DNA of 64,000 bases from Epiperipatus broadwayi (taxonomy: Eukaryota > Onychophora > Udeonychophora > Euonychophora > Peripatidae). Where the stretch lies: the NCBI GenBank assembly GCA_028023455.1, contig JAQFVV010012507.1, positions 2,708,901 through 2,772,900 of the forward strand, read 5' to 3'. The notes beneath the pieces are model-generated. The model saw only the letters and a program-made list of their open reading frames with translations. It did not search any database and was not told the DNA's origin. Shown here in pieces: positions 12,385-24,828 of this stretch. Position numbers and translations under genes: made by a program. The number at the start of each line of letters is the position of its first letter. The stretch's first letter is position 1.

Positions 12385-12462
<78 letters not shown>
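12385..12462. repeat. (TA)n microsatellite at the outer end of PLE copy A
   Basis: About 39 TA units that start directly where the PLE right arm ends, perhaps the insertion target or an expanded terminal tract. Confidence 0.9.
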
Positions 12463-12465
<3 letters not shown>

Positions 12466-13275
12466 CCTGAGAACCTTTTAATGCTCATGATTGTTTGTGT
12501 GAACACTAACAAATTGTCTCGGTGGTTAACATGAAAATTTAGAAACATTAATAAATTATTATAGTTAGTCCTTTGTGAATATAAATTAGATTCAATAAAA
12601 TGTTCCTATTGTTTTTATTGTATATTTTGGTGAGTAATCAAGTCATACTAATTATGGTAAATCATGAGAGTAGCTTAATTAAGTGTTAGGACAGGTTGTA
12701 AAATTAAATATGTTCTTTTGCATATGTTATGAGTTTGACTTACATCATCATAAGCTAGCTCACTATTAAATCAACTGTTAATAAACTTAGACATATAATT
12801 GAGGTTTTTTGTTATATATTTATTTATTATGTAAGTAAAATGCCATTTTCTGTAATGATGATCCATAGGTTTAAGATTTAGAGAAGTAACGTATTTGCTC
12901 TCTCTCTCTCACTTCAATCTCAATTGTTTCAATTTGAAGTATTGGCATTTTATACTTTGGTATTACAAGTTTGAGGTCATAATTCATAAAACATGTTGAA
13001 ATCTCCCTTCATGACCCCATTAGTGCCTAATGATACCATCATATTTTGCTGTCCAAAACTGTTGAGCATTTGTTGGATTAATCAGCTTAGTTCAGCTCAA
13101 TATGTATCATTACAATACATATATAGGTGAAACAAATCAATGTTTAAAGTCACTTTTTATATCTTGATAAGGATTATGTAACTTTTAACTATATAATTCC
13201 TTTTTTCTTTTACATAATTGTTGTACAATGTTATGATATTGTTGTTTTGTATTTTGTTTTGCTTATATATATATA

Positions 13276-13600
13276 TAATAAAGAAATCAAGTCATATGTC
13301 ACATGACCTAATCTATATTGCTAAAGTTATTAATATATGGTGTATCTGAACTTGGTTCAGTCCCATAACTATTTAAGTTAGATAGCTGGATTGGAAGACA
13401 TATGAATGTCTGAAAATTCCAGATTTTCTACTTAGTAGTTATCCATTAGATAAAATGCTGGGCTTATTCTTATATTTTTAATCTAATGCTTGAATATACT
13501 AACATCTTACTGAGGAAGCCAGTAACAGAAACCGATCTAGGGTTGTGGATATTCTGCAAAGCTTGTTAATAGCTTATTTATTAGCTATATATATATAAAT
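13276..13600 (+). mobile_element. Fold-back family M, diverged copy with hammerhead-like motif
   Basis: Starts with CAAGTCATATGTCACATGAC, the terminal word of family M (compare 14747 and 56394). Near its end it holds CTGAGGA (13510-13516), GAAA (13528-13531) and GATC (13534-13537). Six bases before CTGAGGA (ATCTTA) can pair with TAGGGT after GATC, counting two G-T pairs, as stem I of a hammerhead. A stem II is not evident, so it is probably decayed. Boundaries are approximate and membership is inferred from the two shared words. Confidence 0.4.
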
Positions 13601-14491
13601 AGATTGATCTTTTCTCTGCAAAAAATTGTATCTTGTGCTTTGAATTGAGAATATTTTATTTACTTAATAAACTAGTGTTGTATTATTAATTTTGATTATA
13701 ACAATTTTAACTGTTGCAAAAATTTATAAATATATATGAAATATATTTTGGTATAGAACTGCCTGAAAGATAATGGACAACAAATAAAATAGTTGTAATG
13801 CTGAAACAAGTATCAATAAAAAAATTATATAACAATATGGGTAAAATTGTTGTAAAATTTAGAAGATTCTAAATGAATGAATTAGGGAACCAGTAAAGAA
13901 CAAAACATGACACAATTTTTGTAACAAGTTGACTTTTAACAGAAATTTAATGGGAATTGTCTGTACATTTTTATAATTAATTTTTCTGCAATGATCTAAG
14001 AAAACAGTATACCAATTGAAAAGGTATTGCAAACTGAAATTACATAATTAAAAAATTGAAGTTTATCTTAAATACTTTAAGATAATAGTGAATTTTAATT
14101 TCATCTAGTATCCAAAATTTTATAATGATCTTAAGTCAAATAATATATAGAGAGAAAAAACAATAAAGAGAGAAACTAAAGTCATATCATTCTGATATTT
14201 TCTTAATATTAACTGAATCTACTCTCAAGTAATATTTATAATCTTCTTTTGGCATCAAATGAGGCTTAGAAGGTTTTTTTTCAGATAGTTGAACCATATC
14301 CAATTCAACTAGCTATCCAATATCAGGCAAAAATAATTATTTAACTATTCACTGCAGAATAAAATGAAGATAGAAAAGTGCAAAACTCATCAACTAGCAA
14401 TTAGTAAATCTGGTAATACTTTCTAAGGCAAGATGATAGAGATGCTTTGACATGCAATGAGATATTTGATAACTTTTTTATTTTTTATTCA

Positions 14492-14734
14492 TAAATAAAG
14501 CAAAATAATATGTATAATATAGGGAATGTATCAATAGATCAAAGAAGCTCTTATTTAATAAGTGCTGTAAGAGAAACTATTTAAATTATGTATTTAGAAT
14601 ATTCTTATCCCTAGACCAATTGGTTTCAAACTTATGATTATTCTCAGTGAGGAGCTAGAACATTCAAACATTAGATCTAAAATATCATCTCAAAACCCAG
14701 CACTTATTTAATATGTAAAGATAAAATTCTAATA
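14492..14734 (-). mobile_element. Fold-back family M, partial copy
   Basis: Shares with the complete copy at 14737 the words TGTAATATAGGG-like, CTCTTATTTAATAAGTG, AGAATATTCTTATCC and ACCAATTGGTTTC. Read on the minus strand it has CTGAGAA (14641-14647), then GAAACC-AATT-GGTC (14614-14627), where ACC and GGT can pair as hammerhead stem III over an AATT loop with C as the cleavage base. The core base G8 is A here. It abuts the complete copy. Confidence 0.6.
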
Positions 14735-14736
14735 AT

Positions 14737-15099
14737 AATCAATAAAGCAAGTCATATGTAACGTGACATTGCTTTTAAACGCTTGTATTTACAAATATGT
14801 AATATAGGGATCATACCAATAGCTTAAACAAGTTCTTATTTAATAATTGTGGTAAGAGAAAATATTTAAAATTGCTATCATCTCCAAATCCAGTGTCTGA
14901 GTGTTCTAGTTCCTCACTGATTTGAATTATTAGCTCGAAACCAATTGATCTGGGGATAAGAATATTCTAAATATATTCTCTTAGTACACTTATTAAATAA
15001 GAGCTTTTTTGAGCTACTGGTATGCTCCCTATATTACATATTTATAAATACTAGCATTTAAAAGCAATGTCACGTTATATATGACTTGTTTTATTGATT
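14737..15099. mobile_element. Fold-back family M, complete copy (about 363 bp)
   Basis: Inverted arms: AATCAATAAAGCAAGTCATA at the left and its near complement at the right end, extending more than 130 bp inward through TAATATAGGG and CTTATTTAATAA. The outer ends extend to TAATCAATAAA...TTTATTGATTA, so TA flanks are possible. The right half contains CTGATTTGA (from 14917), GAAACCAATTGATC (14937-14950) and TGGGGA, which pairs with TCCTCA before CTGA (6 bp, one G-T), in hammerhead order but with two extra bases in the core. No coding sequence. It could be a MITE by structure, or a PLE-related non-autonomous element by motif. Confidence 0.75.
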
Positions 15100-16423
15100 A
15101 TATATATATATATATTTATTTATTTATTTATTTATCAGCTATTCCATTATGGAATAGTAACAGCCTCATATCTACGCAGCAGTCGTTGACAATCTGAAAT
15201 AAAGTTAAATAAACTGATATGTAATCTTCAAAAATTGCATACCTTAATTTAGAATTTTTTTAAAAATTTAATAGCTTTAAATGTAGCAATGAATAGCACA
15301 TTTTCATATAGTTATGAAAAGTATTGAAAATATTAACAAAAACAGACACTGTTGGCAGATTTCTCTCTCATTCTGAAATAACAAAAGTTTAAATTTCCAG
15401 ATTTGTTGATGTTCAAAAAAAGAAAAAAAGAATAATAAATGCTGAATTTTAAAATTATATATATGACAAGATTTCATGCTAACATGAACTTTTTTTTTCA
15501 TTATTAAAATGTAGCATTTATTTTTTTACTGGTGAAATGTGAGATCTTACTTCTATTTTCCGAATAGTACTGACGGTTTTTTTTTTTACTATCATTATAT
15601 ATATAATGATTTTGAGGTGATAAAATACTGTAATTTTTTTGTAATAAAATTACAAATTGGCCACTTTTTTTAGTTTATTTTAGTAAATGATTCTTTCAGA
15701 CTTGTTTTTTAGTAACCAAATATATATATATGTGTGTGTGTGTGTGTTGAATATAAATTTTTCATGGAAATAGTTAACTGATAATTTGCTTTATTTTAAA
15801 ATGCAGTATACAATGCCATTTTTGAAACATTAATTATTTTATTAAAAATAAATGGTTTATCTTATTAATAAATAAAAACCTAGACTGATTTAATGTATGT
15901 TTATTTTCCCATATGTTAATAAAGATAAAAAAATAGTAATAGTCCACCATATTAGATTCTATTTAGATTATTGTATTTTCTACTCAGTAGATTATTTCTT
16001 GGTAAATATAATGCAAATATTGTTTTGTCATTCAACTGAACATTGCCTAAAGCTGTATTTATTTTTAGGAGAACTATTCTAGAAACAAAACTTGCTAATT
16101 TATTAAAAGAAGTGATACCCTCATTTCTAAATTCTTCAGTAGTCCATAAAATAGAATATTTTCCAGATTAAATATACCAAAGAACATCTTGATTAAAATG
16201 ATTCTGGTGTAAATATAATGTTGAAGCTAAATAATAAAGCCATACTTTTAAAGGAATCTAAAGGAAGGAGTAGGGGGGTAATTTTAAAATCTATTTTGTA
16301 TGAATTTAATCTTTCCCATATATATTACGTGGCATAGCGTTAATTGCCTAACTTATAGCATTCGAGTGAGATTCATGTACCTTAAAATAATAACTTCCAT
16401 TTCATGTCATTAAAGACATATGT
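15100..16423. other. AT-rich stretch without recognised features
   Basis: TA and TTTA runs at 15098-15135, a TA/TG run near 15720-15747, otherwise plain AT-rich sequence. Open frames are short and low in complexity. Nothing else could be supported. Confidence 0.55.
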
Positions 16424-16740
16424 TATGCTTCATTGCTGATACATGGCTTAGTTTTTTAATATTATGTGCTTCTAGTCTGGAGGGTTGCAATGAATTCGAA
16501 CCTATAGACATTCTTGATGCCCTATCTCGCGGACAGTTGACCTTCCCAGGATCATTTTTGTATAACAGGCCTCTCACATCAGTTGCACCAGAGAACCCTG
16601 GGGACCATGCCAAGCCTAAATAAACTTTTCTAAGCAGTGCCCTAGAAAAGGGACTCTTAGTGATTTTGTTTTCTTCATTTGGAAGCATGATCTCATTTCA
16701 GATTCTTCTGCTTTCATATCAGCACTGCTCCTTTCATTAT
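16424..16740 (+). other. GC-richer island, possible exon relic (weak UGT-like reading)
   Basis: This block is clearly richer in G and C than its surroundings and open on the plus strand from 16420 to a TAA at 16621, then open again in the same frame to about 16740. After the stop it reads FLSSALEKGLLVILFSSFGS, resembling the region before the SFGS turn of UDP-glycosyltransferases (FLDSA..GVI..SFGS), and before it FPGSFLYNRPLTS. The match is short and was judged by eye. The minus strand is also open (16688-16410) and a tRNA B-box-like GGTTCGAATTC occurs on that strand, so a SINE-like relic is the main alternative. Identity is uncertain. Confidence 0.25.
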
Positions 16741-17355
16741 AATTAATATATTTATTTAATGACCTCATTTCGATGCTATAACAATAAAATTGCGCTTTGC
16801 TTATGTATCTTTCCAATAGTACTAATTAGTTTAATTAATAACGTTGCTTTCTTTTTATTTTAAAAACTCCCACCATCTCCATTTATTCCGTTTATTTAAG
16901 AATATACATCTGTTAGAGAGGTGAAGCGTTCTTTTTTTTAAAAATCTGAATTTAAAGAATGGTTAAAAATATTTTGTTCTCTAATCAAATAAACTTAATT
17001 TAAATGAACATTATTTTATTAAGTATTCACAAATATTATCCTTGATGAGTAAACCATTTGAATGCTCCAGAGATTTATACATTAATCCTCACCTTTCAGA
17101 ACTGCTACTAAAGCATTAATTCAAATATGTTGTAAGTTTGTTTTCTAATCAAATGATTGACATTTTGATCTCACCCACCAAATATACCTATTTATGTAAA
17201 TATGTCATTTATTCATAAGAGCATATGAATCATCTTGTTATGCACATTCAAGTAAATATATAATCAATTTACTGTTCCATTAAATGCTTTATTAAATATT
17301 TTATTATTCAAGCAACTTATGTGGTTCGAATTATCTTCTCTCCACTTTCATACAT

Positions 17356-17360
<5 letters not shown>

Positions 17361-17411
<51 letters not shown>
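17361..17411. repeat. (TA)n-(TG)n microsatellite
   Basis: About 16 TA units passing into about 10 TG units, a common compound form in this window. Confidence 0.88.
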
Positions 17412-17412
<1 letters not shown>

Positions 17413-19177
17413 CATTCTTTTGTTAAATATGTCTCACTGTCTCTTTCGCTCTTCTAGTGGGCCTGATTTAAGAATTCTCATCTGCCATCATTATTATGTT
17501 ATTCATTAGATGTTCGATCTGGGGCTTGTGGAATTGGTTCGAATCTAGGTTGGTTCCTGATATAAATCTCGGGCTTAACTGGGTTTGAAGTATTTTTCAT
17601 TGAGATCAACATATTTTGACGGTACAATGGATATAATATAAAGTTAGCACATACCATGATTTGTCATTTATAAATAGCTATCACATTCTTTTTGATTTAA
17701 TTAAATTATTAAAAACAATATTATTGTTCATATTTTGGAAATTACTCATCATTATCATAATTTGCACCACTTCTTATTCAGAAACATATAAAATAATGCA
17801 TCAAACTATGGCTATTGATTGATATATTTAATCATCATTTTATTCTCATTTTTTGATCATTACCATGTCACATTATTTTATTCCATTACATTTGACAAAT
17901 CAACCCAAGACCCAGATATACAAGTGGCTTGATATTCCTTACCTATTCATTCCATTACAATGTATATATATATTTGATTTAAATAAATTATTTTTTCAAT
18001 TATACACCTATAAGATAGGTTAAACAATATTTTAATATTCTATTTTTGAGTGAAGACCTCTCGACAACTTCTTAAAGAGTAATAATGAAAATAAAAAGGC
18101 ATTTCATACTGTTCTTACTAATTGATGGATTGATAATTCCAGAATAGTAATTTCATTTTTTTTTTTTAATTTTTAGCTAAAAATAGCTAAAAACTCATGT
18201 ATCAACTAATATTGTGAATCACTTGCTCCATTAGTTATTGCCAGTTACCTAAAGGACAATCTTAAGCCTGATTAGAAATTGAAAAAAATGTTCATCACTC
18301 ATAGAGGTTTAAACTTAAGTAATAGGCATAGTAAGTAAATGTGCTATTCTTGTACTTTAAAGCATTTTAGCACACACGCACGCATATATATATACGTTTC
18401 ATATTTATACTAGTATTGTATGTCCCATTTTATTTTTATTATATCGTAATACTAAAAGAATAAATTTTCTATTTATTATTTTAGAAAGGATAATATTTAA
18501 ACTGTTTTATTTTGATTTAAATGTCAATCAAAGAAACGTTTTCTTATGATTTAATTTTAATCAGTTTGTATCCCTTGGCAACGCTATGCCATCTCTGTAG
18601 ACTTCATTGTATATTATCAAGCATGAAGTAGCATTGATTCTTACAATTTTTTGTGAAATCATATAAGCAAGTTAGTAATCACAATGTATAACTATGTGAA
18701 AGCTAGATTAACCCATTTCTAACCCACTCGCTTCAATATAATAGATATCAATGTAAATATATATATATTTTTGTGTATGTATATATATTTTTAATTAAAT
18801 TGAAATGTAATTTTATGCGTCACTTGCGACAAAATTTATCAAATAAATTAGTAAGAATGATAAATAAACTTGAAAGATAAATTATAAATTAAATATAAAC
18901 AATAACTTCTTTTAAATTGAAAATTAAAATATTGCATTTGTGCTACTATGATTTTGTTTATATAAATGATAATTTATTCTAATAATCAATTTCATAATGT
19001 AAAATGGATAAAACTAATCCCCTTCATAATTTAATGTACTAATGGAGCTCGAGATCCATGGATCGTGATTCCAGTTCTGTCATATCCAGTGCTTCAACTT
19101 CTTATAAACTTCTGAGCAATAAACCATTCTATTGTTTATTCATTAAAAGTAATTAATAGTAATTATAAATTAATGAT

Positions 19178-19705
19178 CAGGCTAATGCACATGTGCTTTA
19201 CAGACTTTATCTTGTGTTTGAGAATAAGAGCATTTATTTACGTATAGTTTAAAATCTATAAAGCTCATCCTGAACACTAATTTACAATTACAATTTATTA
19301 ACATAGCACTGTATAAATAAATACCTTATTATATATATGTTTAACTTCAACTAAGAATGACGTGTAGTAATTTTTTAATAATTTCGCAAGCGCCATTCAT
19401 TCAAGCTTAATAAAGTAATTTAAAGTGACTGCTTAATATCTTCAGCTCTCATCTCCAAACATTTAAGATTGGCCCATACTTAAACGTTTGGGTTGAAAAG
19501 ATAGATGGATTCATTTTATCTTTTCATAAAGACTTTATCTTGTGTTTGAGAATAAGAGTATTCATTTATGTATAGTTTAAAATCTGTAAAGTGCATGTGC
19601 ATTAGCCTGATCGCTAATTTACAATTACAATTCATTAACATAGAGTAATATAAATAAATACCTTTGTAGGCTGATGTTAGAAGATAAATAAATACCTTAT
19701 TATAT
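19178..19705. repeat. Rearranged duplication of about 130 bp, direct and inverted parts
   Basis: The segment ACTTTATCTTGTGTTTGAGA through TAAATAAATACC occurs at about 19203-19325 and again at about 19530-19662. A 25-base word at 19178 (AGGCTAATGCACATGTGCTT...) that precedes the first copy reappears inverted inside the second (about 19588-19612). This needs at least one duplication and one local inversion. No coding content. Confidence 0.7.
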
Positions 19706-20366
19706 AAAAGTAATTAATATAAATATACAAATATTAACCTTTCTAGAATATACATATAAAAACATGTTTTGTTACTATTTTGGATTTATTCAATATCTTG
19801 TACTTTTTATCATAACTATAGATTGGCACACTTAATAGCTAAAAGTTTCTAGATTAAAACTGAACCTGTTAGTGCTAATAATTGAATGTGCATACCCTCA
19901 TGAGCAGCTAATCATTTTGGAGATGAAAGGAAATCTGCATTAAGTAAAAACTGGGAATTTGTTATTTTACATCTCATAAAGCATATTTATATGTTTCAAG
20001 TTTATTAAGAGTATTATTTGTAGGTGTCTAAAATATACATACATATAGCTACCACTCATAAAAGAGTATGAACCATTCCAGCTCCAAGAAGAAAAAATCT
20101 GCTCCAGAAATGAGTTTTGCAGTAACTATATAAATCATTCTGTGAATTATAAAGTACATACATATACATATTTTCTTGTTTATTGGATATTTTGTGAGGC
20201 TGTCTTTTAGTTCCTTTAACAGAAAATTCTTCTTTCTAAAATACTTTAACACCATGTGTAATTGTAGCTATGTGATGTGTTCTATTCTGTGCTATGTCTT
20301 TGTTATGAAAGTAATCAATATTACATTTCTTTTGAATGTTTTTGAAATAATATTCTTATAACATGG

Positions 20367-20780
20367 ATGACTTTTATCTTTCACATGAAACCATGTTCAA
20401 GTTCATCAAAAAACACTCTTTTAGGAAATCTGGCAATGTTCATTTGTCTTACATGTCCAATTCAAAGAAGGTGTGATTTTACATTAGTGGCCTTTGTAGT
20501 ATCACATTTAGCTAGTAGGAAGAATTATAATAAGATTCTTTCTAGTCTGTTTTAAAATTTTTATGGAGTGTTTTTAAATTAACTTTTTTAATACTCTTTT
20601 ATTGCATTATTAGAGTGTTTAAGTCTCACTTTCACATAATAAATTAGGTAAAATAACAGCTTTGTACACATCAAGTTTATTGTCATATTTCTTTTTCTAC
20701 AGTGAAATTATCTTTTGACTTGTTAAAAGCAGGAACAATACATTGGAGTTTCTGTTGTCCTTCAGTGTGTAAGTTCTCAT
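20367..20780 (-). pseudogene. LINE relic: RT C-terminal region
   Basis: On the minus strand, KLDVYKAVILPNLLCESET (about 20690-20630) matches the LINE block usually written as KVYrAvVLPTLLYGSETWT after the RT palm. Farther along, IGHVRQMNIARFPKRVFFDE (about 20465-20395) matches the GHVxRMxxxRxPK block near the C-terminus of the same proteins. Stops and frame breaks lie between them. The clade cannot be fixed; it differs in sequence from the RTE copy at 60188. An old, dead copy. Confidence 0.6.
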
Positions 20781-22919
20781 TTCTGTTTATTAAGTTATCA
20801 TTTTATTTAGATCTATATAATTACCAGGAATGTAAATTAGTTTACATTCTCAAATTAATAACCATCCAAACTAAAATTTACTAAGACTTTTCTTTCATCT
20901 TTGGCTGATAAAGAATTTTAAGATTTTTTTTTTCATTAGTTATTTAACTAGACTCTATAAATATTGCATTTTAAGACATTAAGAAATATTCTGTGAATCA
21001 TTCCTTGAACTGGAAAAAATAGCAAAATCATTAGCTACTGTGAATCAAGAATTAAAAAGCTGAAGTTATTGTTTTTTACTTTCAGTCTATTCATATATAG
21101 CATGCCATCTATAAACAATTCAAAAATAAACTGTTATAAAATTTAGAAAAACGAATATTGGAGCAAATATACATTTTTCTTTAATACTACTTTTCATTTC
21201 AAATGCTCAAGATTTTCTACCTATAGTAATAATACTTCTGTAAAAACTGTATAGTACAAGTAAGTTTTGGTGGATGGCCATGGCTTGCCTAAATATAAAA
21301 ACAATATAAAAATTACTTTTAATGGTATTGCTGTAATAATGCTATCTAACAAGAAATAAAAGGTTTATTTCTCTGAATCTTTTTGAGCATAGCCACTAAT
21401 AAATAAAATGAGCACTAGTAAAATTGATCAGAAGGATTTTTGACATCATTATTGTTTCATAGATACAACAAGGATGTGATGGAATAGAGGATACTAAAAA
21501 TAAACTTTATAGCAAATCCAATACTATGCATTCTCTCCTTTTCTAATTTGTCTTTCCAAAATAAAAACTTGTAACAAACCTACTGTTCTACTACATCTTT
21601 CCTTTAAAATGCAAATATTACTAAGAGCAGCCACATCAGTCTTAAAACCCTTTGTCTTTTTAGTCACCAATGAAGTTTTCCATTCTGGTCTTGAAGAGTC
21701 TGTATTAAGTAATGTTCACACACATTCCATGTACTTATATTTAGAAAAAAATATAATACATATTTTAGTACTATCACTGATCTTGCTTTGTCACTACTAC
21801 TGATATTATTATTACTATTTCTAGGACATGTAATAAATAATTCTCTTTGAGATGGATTATTTTTAAATAGGATTTTTTAGACCCTTTTCATTTCTGTGAT
21901 AGACATGGGAATTCATAAATAGGGCTTTCTAAATCTACAAGTTTTGCTATCTCTTGTCTCAAATCCAGTTTTAAACAAACTTATTACTACCTTGAGCAAA
22001 GAGCACAACTAAGAAATTCTAGCCCAGTAAGCCTGCTCCTGCCATTGCTTTTTTTTTGATTCTCGAAAGATTGAGCTAAAAAAACAGCACAGGGAATTGG
22101 AGTCAAAAATGCTATGTGTGTACTTAAAGAATAGAAATATGGCACATAAACCATTATTATTAGTAGTATAGGAAGAATGACTGATGGCATGAGAGGTCCA
22201 TAATTACCTAGCCCTACACTAACTTAAGTAACTGAAGAAGTAAAAGGGAAGACTCAAAAGATTTTCTGTATTAGAAAAATACCTAGCTTTTGATGAATCA
22301 ACACCCTATCTTACAAGGCAGTAAGAAGTACTCTATCAGGCACTGTATTTCTTATTCACAGGTGACCTTTGTATCTGAAGACCATTCCCCTATTTGCCAC
22401 ATGTAGAACATATCTGTCACTTGAATCTTGCAACTAACATCTAAAACATATTGATCTTATATTATGCATTTTTAAATAATTATATGGAGTATTACAAAAA
22501 ATAATAGAGAAAGTCAATCCAATTTATAATTTTAAAAAAAATCATAGATCTACTCTTTTACACTTGGGTGGAAATTTTACAAGTAATATGTATTTTAATA
22601 ATAGATCATATTTACAAGAAGTTATATTTTGTGGAATTTTAAGTCAGATAATATTTGGAAAAAAAAACATGTTTGTGAGGGATACCAACCTCTCACTAAT
22701 TATTAACAGCCATAGTTTGAATTTAAGTAAGGTAAACTTTAGAAATTCTTCAGGTAATTAGCTTATAGTTAACCTAGATATTTTTATCACTCCTATTTGA
22801 TAATAGATTTCTAGACATTATTAGCTAGAGGGTAAAGATTATTAATTAATTTAATGGATCAGATGAGTGTCAGTACTCTGCTTTAAAACAAAAACAAAAA
22901 AATGTATTCATAATCTACA
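20781..22919. other. AT-rich stretch without recognised gene
   Basis: Somewhat richer in GC between 21960 and 22420 but no protein motif or structural RNA was recognised. The open frames here show no family resemblance. Confidence 0.5.
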
Positions 22920-23219
22920 CTTCAGGATATATTTTTACCAGGTCTTTTTCAATTGTAAAAGTACTTTTTGGTTACACTCCTTTAAATGTTTGTATAAAAA
23001 ATTTGCCATATTTTTTATCTGTCTTTTTTAAAATATCTATAACTCATTTATTTCCTGGATCTTTTTCATTTTTCATAGAATTAATTATATAGGATATTTT
23101 ATTTTTTGTTATTACTGTAATTGTTATTTGATTGTTTTGTTGTTGTTGTTGTTATTTTTAGTATGATATAATTATTTTACAGATTTTTTTCCATTCCTTT
23201 TGTCTTGTCAGCTCTCTCT

Positions 23220-23314
<95 letters not shown>

Positions 23315-24300
23315 TTTTTTTTTAAATAAAAATATACTTTTTATTTAAAGAATTTTTTTTCTAATACCAAGATGTTTTATATTTTTAGATTTTCTATTTT
23401 TTATATATAATTTTTTTAGCTATTTTCCTAATTAGTTTTATAAGTGAGTTATCAATTATTTAAATATTTCTTATTTGTTGCTTACATTGCTTTATCTTAA
23501 AAGAAAATTTAATAGTTATTTAAATCGCTATTTTCTTTTTCAGGCTTTTAATATTTTTTTAATAATTTATAAATTTTGATTAAACATACTTGAGCATTTC
23601 TTAAAAGTTAAGGATATTAATTGTTGTTATTTTAAACAGCTCTTTCTTCAATTTTGCCTTAATGCACATTTTATATATCTCACCAATGAATGGCATTTTT
23701 TATATTGTAGTAATGAAGCATTTTCATTCTTAAATGAGTATTTTCTCCTTGTCAAAATATAATCCACATTTAAATACTTTTACATTCAATTTAATTTTTA
23801 TATTTTTCTCAAAATAGAATTCACAATGAAAAGTTTTATTTATTTATTTTTTTTACAACTTTTTCAAGTCTTTATTTTTTTTCATTCGTGTCTCCTTATT
23901 TTAAAATTTTCTTTACACTTTTAATTATTCAAACATTTTAACAGTTTTGTAGTAAATTTTTCCATTTCAATTTTCACATATTGAAACTGTTGAAAATCTT
24001 TCTGTATTCTTTTTATAAAGATCATCCACTTCATTTATTATGAGAATATGGTACAGCATAATCCTGAATTATGTCTTTATAGCTATCCAGTAAAATAAAT
24101 AATTATTTTGCTGATTTGTACCATCAATTTAATTAATTTATATGTAATAAACCCGATTTTATTTATAATATTTGTTCTTTTACAGTAGTGTTTATAAATT
24201 TATGCTTTCAAGTAAAAGCAGACTTTAAACCTATTGCAATATACAGATCTTTTTAAAAGCCATTTATATTTTTCCAATAGAGAAATAATGAATGAAAAGA
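22920..24300 (-). pseudogene. Old RTE-type LINE relic, endonuclease to mid region
   Basis: Nucleotide sequence aligns by eye, in order and on the same strand, with 61600-62890 of the RTE copy: TTTCATAGAATTAATT near 23078 with 61640; a 100-bp stretch near 23585-23690 with 62200-62300; TCAAAATATAATCCA near 23754 with 62368; TTATGAGAATATGG near 24038 with the VYAPTSSHSDE-coding region at 62665; and the segment 24105-24200 with 62760-62850. Full of indels and stops. A (CT)n/(CTGT)n tract sits inside. The ends are approximate. Confidence 0.6.
23211..23312. repeat. (CT)n followed by (CTGT)n microsatellite
   Basis: About 46 bp of CT repeat (one break) passing into about 15 CTGT units. It lies inside the old RTE relic. 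Confidence 0.92.
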
Positions 24301-24484
24301 CATTATGCTTCAACTTCTGAGCTCTGTTGGTTTTCCATTCTTATTCCACCCTTTAAATAAATTTATATACCAATTTTCTGATCAATAGTTGATTATGAAA
24401 TCTGCTCTCTGAAAGACGTAATTCTAATTTTTAGTTATGACAAATCCCAATATATGAGATGTTAGGCAAAGTGTTAATTACTAT

Positions 24485-24552
24485 GAAATAATACCTTATG
24501 CATATATATATATATATGAAATATTACCTTATGCATATATATATATATATAA
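24485..24552. repeat. Two tandem units ending in (TA)n
   Basis: GAAATAATACCTTATGCATA with a TA run is followed at once by GAAATATTACCTTATGCATA with a TA run, period about 35 bp. A local tandem duplication. Confidence 0.85.
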
Positions 24553-24634
24553 TCTATTTGCAAAGTACAGTTTATGTTTTCAAATGAAAAATTTATTATG
24601 TAACTCATAAAAATTTTAAAAAGTATAAAAACAA

Positions 24635-24828
24635 ATTGAATTTTTAATTATTTTATTGTTTAAAATAGAGCTATCAATAAATTATTAATTGTATTTTAAT
24701 ATTATATTGTAATTGCTTATTATATTTTTAAAAATATTTAATTAAAATTTCGAAAATTACAAAAATAATATGAACTTTTAATTATTTTATTGTTTAAAAT
24801 GTAACTTTCAATAAATTATTAATTGTTT
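24635..24828. repeat. Direct repeat, about 55 bp, spaced 140 bp
   Basis: TTTTAATTATTTTATTGTTT and CAATAAATTATTAATTG occur in the same order near 24640-24692 and 24776-24826, with few differences. Confidence 0.7.

Larger units (their letters stand above)
10386..12388 (+). mobile_element. Penelope-like element, copy A, with about 790-bp inverted arms
   Basis: The left arm (10386-11173) is the reverse complement of the right arm (11603-12388); they differ by few substitutions and at least one 1-base indel. The 429-bp spacer holds RT palm sequence in frame with the right arm, so the plus strand is the element strand: RT fragment, linker, GIY-YIG endonuclease, about 140 bp of 3' UTR. The left arm is an inverted copy of the 3' half. 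Inverted or tandem partial copies are typical of Penelope-like elements, and the 5' part of RT is missing. The outer ends run into TA-rich sequence: 12385-12462 on the right and a short TA tract on the left. Confidence 0.88.
16741..20366. other. AT-rich non-coding stretch with simple repeats and local duplications
   Basis: No gene recognised. A (TA)n-(TG)n tract lies at 17361-17411. A rearranged duplication is listed separately at 19178-19705. A tRNA B-box-like GGTTCGAATCT near 17540 has no matching A-box or cloverleaf that I could find. Confidence 0.55.

Noticed and set aside
17520-17570. B-box-like GGTTCGAATCT
   Set aside because: No A-box at the right distance and no cloverleaf could be drawn.
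19045-19090. GATTCCAGTTC, weak B-box-like word with GATCCATGGATC palindrome
   Set aside because: Isolated short words; no tRNA-like structure around them.
23211-23312. CRISPR-like regularity of the CT/CTGT tract
   Set aside because: It is a simple microsatellite without spacers.
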